Source: Thermoanaerobacterales bacterium UBA4877 (GTDB taxonomy: Bacteria > Bacillota > Thermoanaerobacteria > Thermoanaerobacterales > UBA4877). From it: 10,569 bases of DNA. Each line of letters starts with the position of its first letter. Position 1 is the stretch's first letter. The stretch covers positions 13,697-24,265 of the forward strand of contig DHDL01000007.1 of assembly GCA_002399345.1 (NCBI GenBank), in the 5' to 3' direction. Positions 7,106 to 10,569 of this stretch are shown here, piece by piece. The notes below the pieces were generated by a model, which was not told the origin of the DNA, made no database searches, and saw only the letters and a program-made list of their open reading frames with translations. A program made the position numbers and the translations under genes.

Positions 7106-9370
7106 TTAATCTGAATACACGGTATAGTCTGCATAGACCTTATTGGCAGTTTCATCATAGTACATGGAGCTGCCTTTTATAGTCTCTATGATTTTATTTC
7201 TATCAATACATATATTATAGGTATTCGTAAGCTGATCCTCTATATCCTGTATATCCAGAGACAGTGATTCACTGGAGTAAACCAGCCATTCCAAAAAGTC
7301 CTTAAGGCACACATCAGCATTGCCACGGCAAAATAACTTATTCTTTCCCATACGCTGATATGAAAAATGTGATTTATCCTCCGATAGAATCGAAGCATAG
7401 AACCATTCTCCAAACACGGCTTTATCCAAAGCATGTGTAAAACCGCTTTTCCTTAAAGAATATACAGTGAAGTATTGCATATGGGCTGTTGCTTTATATA
7501 CCTTATCACCATAATCCATCAATAAGTCTTTATCTATACTGGCATCTTCCAGCCTGTGTATATTTATATATTTATGCGGCTGGTATTCTACAATCTCATA
7601 TGCCGCCCTTAAACTATACAGCTCGGATGTGTATGCCCTGATATCCTTTAACCCCTTAGGGAAGGTATTCGTATCAACGCTATCCGGCTTAGTGAGGATC
7701 TCATGGATGAATTCCGATGCGGTAGGATATTTATCCGATACCACATAATCTATATAGGAGCGAAAACCCAAGAATCTTAATGAAAGCGGGTTGATTAACC
7801 CAGAATCTGCATGTGGAAACTCTCTCGCAAATATTTTATATACTTCAGACATGAGGTAAAACTTACCCGGTAGTAACTGCTTCATACGCGATAACATACT
7901 TCCAGACATCATGGGGAAGTCGACCGCATATGTCCCCGCATATAAGTACTTATCTAAACCGCCTAAATAGTTCGCCTCGACGGTTTGAGATAGAACCCCG
8001 TATTCCTGCTCATAGGCTTTTACTAAATCCATGCGTGTTACCGGAGCAATCGAAAACAACAATTCCTTTACCTGTTTATTCCGGTCCGCCTTTCCGAATT
8101 CTATAATAGGCATACGCCCGAAATGCAAATCAGGGTAGGCATCTTGCATGCAGATCTTCTTTAATAGGTTATGCAGCTCGTATTCATCGTGTATATCGTA
8201 GTCCTTCATTAATTCCGGATATTCACGGAAAAACTTCAGTGTGGACAGCTCCATATCCTTGTATTGATTAAGATCCAGGGTATCAAGCAGTTCGGTAAAA
8301 TCGTAGGAGTCGATATTATAATACCGAAACCGTAATCCGCGGCTGCATAATACATGATTGCTTGCAAACAGTCTGTCTTTATATCCCCGCTCCGTAACGG
8401 ACAGTTTAGGATCGTTCTCCAATCCCAAGTCTTCCATTAACATCTGGTATAGCTGGGTGAATTCCTCAAAGGTTAAACCTTCATTGCCGAACAGGCGCAA
8501 AACATACTCGCTAAGCTGCAGGCGTAGGCAGGGCACCCGTACACGCTCCCGCGATAGACCTAATACACCGCCGATTTCGGCCAGTGTCTTTCCCTTGAGA
8601 CGGCCCTGCAGCTTTATCCTTTCAGACTTTTTAGGGAGGGATGCGGCATACTCTGCGGCCTCCGGATATTTTCTCTCATATATATTATCCGGCCGGCTAA
8701 TTATACTGCCTTCCCTTTCCATTTCCTCAAGCAATGGGGCCAAAAAAGCCTCGTCTTTCAAGCAATCAGGCAGCAAATCAAGTAGTTCATCCATGCCAAG
8801 GCCAAAAGGAGCTGATTCTAAATTGCGTAGGATTACTTCTTTTATAGAGTTATGCAGCAGCGGGATATCGGACAGGTTCTCTATCAGGGATGGTCCCGCT
8901 TTTAATTCCAGCAGGCAAGTGCTTTCTTCATCATCAACACATAAAGGCAATATTTCATCAAAAAGAAGTTTTTCATTTATCTTTAATTTCTTTGTAATAT
9001 TATTAACTATGTATTGGCAAGCGTTCAGACTGACTGTACTCACATTCTCCGGCAGTGCTTTTTGTTTACGGGGTACCGGCAAGAGGTTGACCTTTTTCTT
9101 TACCTTGCGGATCTCCATAACACTTTTTTTGCCTATATTGCGTATATCAAGAAGCTCGGCTTCATCCATACTCATCAGTTGGGAATAATATGCGATTTCC
9201 TCACGTTTCAAGCAATTACGGAGACGTGTTGACAATCCCAGTTCTATTATCGGGATATCATGATACACCCTCCCGTCTTTTCCTGTAAACGTAGGGTCTG
9301 AACCGTCATAAGTATAATTAAAGGAAGTCTTTCCGTTAGCTTTTACATCAGCATCTGTAAAACTCTTCAC
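7106..9370 (-). CDS. Large regulator-like protein with RNA polymerase alpha-CTD-like and sigma region-4-like domains
   Basis: The start is GTG 9370, with GGGGGA (9377-9382) six bases upstream; length 754 residues, no signal peptide or membrane segment. Residues 38-94 match the alpha C-terminal domain of RNA polymerase: 'IELGLSTRLRNCLKREEI...ELLDIRNIGKKSVMEI'. Positions equal to E. coli alpha R265, N268, C269, K271, G296, K298, S299 and E302 are all kept (here R49, N52, C53, K55, G80, K82, S83, E86). Residues about 175-240 look winged-helix-like. Residues 256-286, 'GRLKGKTLAEIGGVLGLSRERVR', match the sigma region-4 helix-turn-helix; the following 'VPCL' replaces the usual QI. The C-terminal half (about 430-754) has further winged-helix-like stretches ('ELLFSIAPVTRMDLVKAYEQEYG') and ends 'IIETIKGSSMYYDETANKVYADY'. 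I recall similar uncharacterised proteins in clostridia but cannot verify this. DNA binding is likely; partner and targets are unknown. Confidence 0.75.
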   Translation of the reverse strand: MKSFTDADVKANGKTSFNYTYDGSDPTFTGKDGRVYHDIPIIELGLSTRLRNCLKREEIAYYSQLMSMDEAELLDIRNIGKKSVMEIRKVKKKVNLLPVPRKQKALPENVSTVSLNACQYIVNNITKKLKINEKLLFDEILPLCVDDEESTCLLELKAGPSLIENLSDIPLLHNSIKEVILRNLESAPFGLGMDELLDLLPDCLKDEAFLAPLLEEMEREGSIISRPDNIYERKYPEAAEYAASLPKKSERIKLQGRLKGKTLAEIGGVLGLSRERVRVPCLRLQLSEYVLRLFGNEGLTFEEFTQLYQMLMEDLGLENDPKLSVTERGYKDRLFASNHVLCSRGLRFRYYNIDSYDFTELLDTLDLNQYKDMELSTLKFFREYPELMKDYDIHDEYELHNLLKKICMQDAYPDLHFGRMPIIEFGKADRNKQVKELLFSIAPVTRMDLVKAYEQEYGVLSQTVEANYLGGLDKYLYAGTYAVDFPMMSGSMLSRMKQLLPGKFYLMSEVYKIFAREFPHADSGLINPLSLRFLGFRSYIDYVVSDKYPTASEFIHEILTKPDSVDTNTFPKGLKDIRAYTSELYSLRAAYEIVEYQPHKYINIHRLEDASIDKDLLMDYGDKVYKATAHMQYFTVYSLRKSGFTHALDKAVFGEWFYASILSEDKSHFSYQRMGKNKLFCRGNADVCLKDFLEWLVYSSESLSLDIQDIEDQLTNTYNICIDRNKIIETIKGSSMYYDETANKVYADYTVYSD

Positions 9371-9399
9371 AGCTATTCCCCCTTTTTTCCCTTGACTTT

Positions 9400-9415
9400 T
9401 AATCCTTATGGATTA
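9400..9415. repeat. Small inverted repeat in the leader of the alpha-CTD-like gene
   Basis: TAATCC (9400-9405) and GGATTA (9410-9415) form a perfect 6-bp inverted repeat with a TTAT spacer. It lies between the predicted start (near 9431) and the ribosome binding site. It could be an autoregulatory operator or a short hairpin; the stem is weak. Confidence 0.3.
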
Positions 9416-9437
9416 TATTTCCAATTGATCTATGAAT

Positions 9438-9466
9438 AGTATAACCTTATATTTGCATAAAATCAA
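9438..9466 (-). promoter_or_regulatory. Promoter of the alpha-CTD/sigma-4 protein gene
   Basis: TTGATT (9466-9461) and TATACT (9443-9438) on the minus strand are 17 bp apart. A start near 9431 gives a leader of about 60 nt. With the serS terminator upstream, the gene appears to be transcribed alone. Confidence 0.65.
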
Positions 9467-9526
9467 GTATTTTACAGAAAGAAATAGTAAATATCGAAAC
9501 GTCTACAATAAAATATATGGCGGGCT

Positions 9527-9555
9527 AAAAAAATAGCCGGCCTTATGACCGACTA
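9527..9555 (-). terminator. serS intrinsic terminator
   Basis: In the mRNA, nine pairs form between 9555-9547 (UAGUCGGUC) and 9542-9534 (GGCCGGCUA), two of them G-U, around an AUAA loop, followed by seven U (9533-9527). It lies about 60 bases after the serS tandem stop codons. A second short stem, GGCTA/TAGCC (9523-9527 and 9534-9538) flanking the A-run, could compete but lacks a U-tail. Confidence 0.9.
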
Positions 9556-9616
9556 CTTTTAGAAGTTCTGTGAAACCTAAGGATCCGACGTATACCGAAC
9601 GCACGGTGCGGCCTTA

Positions 9617-10569
<953 letters not shown>

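Noticed and set aside
8358..9188. 276-codon open frame on the plus strand
   Set aside because: It lies wholly antisense to the 754-residue gene, is a Ser/Arg-rich composition artefact, and has no convincing ribosome binding site or family resemblance.
9523..9538. Separate terminator for the plus strand formed by GGCTA and TAGCC
   Set aside because: The stem is only 5 bp with an all-A loop, no U-run follows on the plus strand, and no plus-strand gene lies upstream.

Overview
The window looks like chromosomal DNA of an anaerobic, Gram-positive member of the Firmicutes, most likely class Clostridia. This rests on an S-layer homology (SLH) surface protein, strong AGGAGG-type ribosome binding sites, sigma-A-like promoters with 17-bp spacers, heavy use of ATA (Ile) and AGG (Arg) codons, and clostridial-style regulators. 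It is an inference from style, not a species assignment. I found no mobile element, CRISPR array, tRNA or rRNA.

Layout from left to right. Bases 1-1424 (minus) hold the N-terminal 474 residues of a secreted SLH protein that runs off the left edge. A regulatory intergenic region of about 410 bp follows, with divergent promoters, a cluster of TGTAA repeats and a leader hairpin. Bases 1836-2348 (plus) encode a small basic protein that aligns by eye with ComK, the Bacillus competence regulator. A shared bidirectional terminator separates it from pyrG (CTP synthase, minus, 2387-3988), which has its own promoter, a leader of about 175 nt with a short upstream ORF, and an attenuator-like hairpin just before the ribosome binding site. 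Upstream of pyrG is a compact sigma-70-family factor (minus, 4208-4786) whose ribosome binding site sits in a three-segment alternating repeat able to form two exclusive hairpins. Divergent from it is a P1B-type zinc/cadmium/lead efflux ATPase (plus, 5017-7104) with a strong promoter and an ArsR/SmtB-like operator.

The ATPase meets, with one base between stop codons, a 754-residue protein on the minus strand (7106-9370). It carries a domain like the C-terminal domain of RNA polymerase alpha, with every DNA-contact position conserved, and a sigma region-4-like helix-turn-helix. Its long C-terminal half seems to contain further winged-helix-like units. The right end holds serS (seryl-tRNA synthetase, minus, N-terminus beyond the edge) with a clear terminator.

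Three housekeeping or stress genes (pyrG, serS, metal ATPase) are interleaved with three unusual transcription proteins: ComK-like, small sigma factor and alpha-CTD/sigma-4 protein. The last is the best candidate for poorly described biology. The ComK-like gene and the sigma-leader RNA element come next. Nothing in the window proves that these regulators work together.
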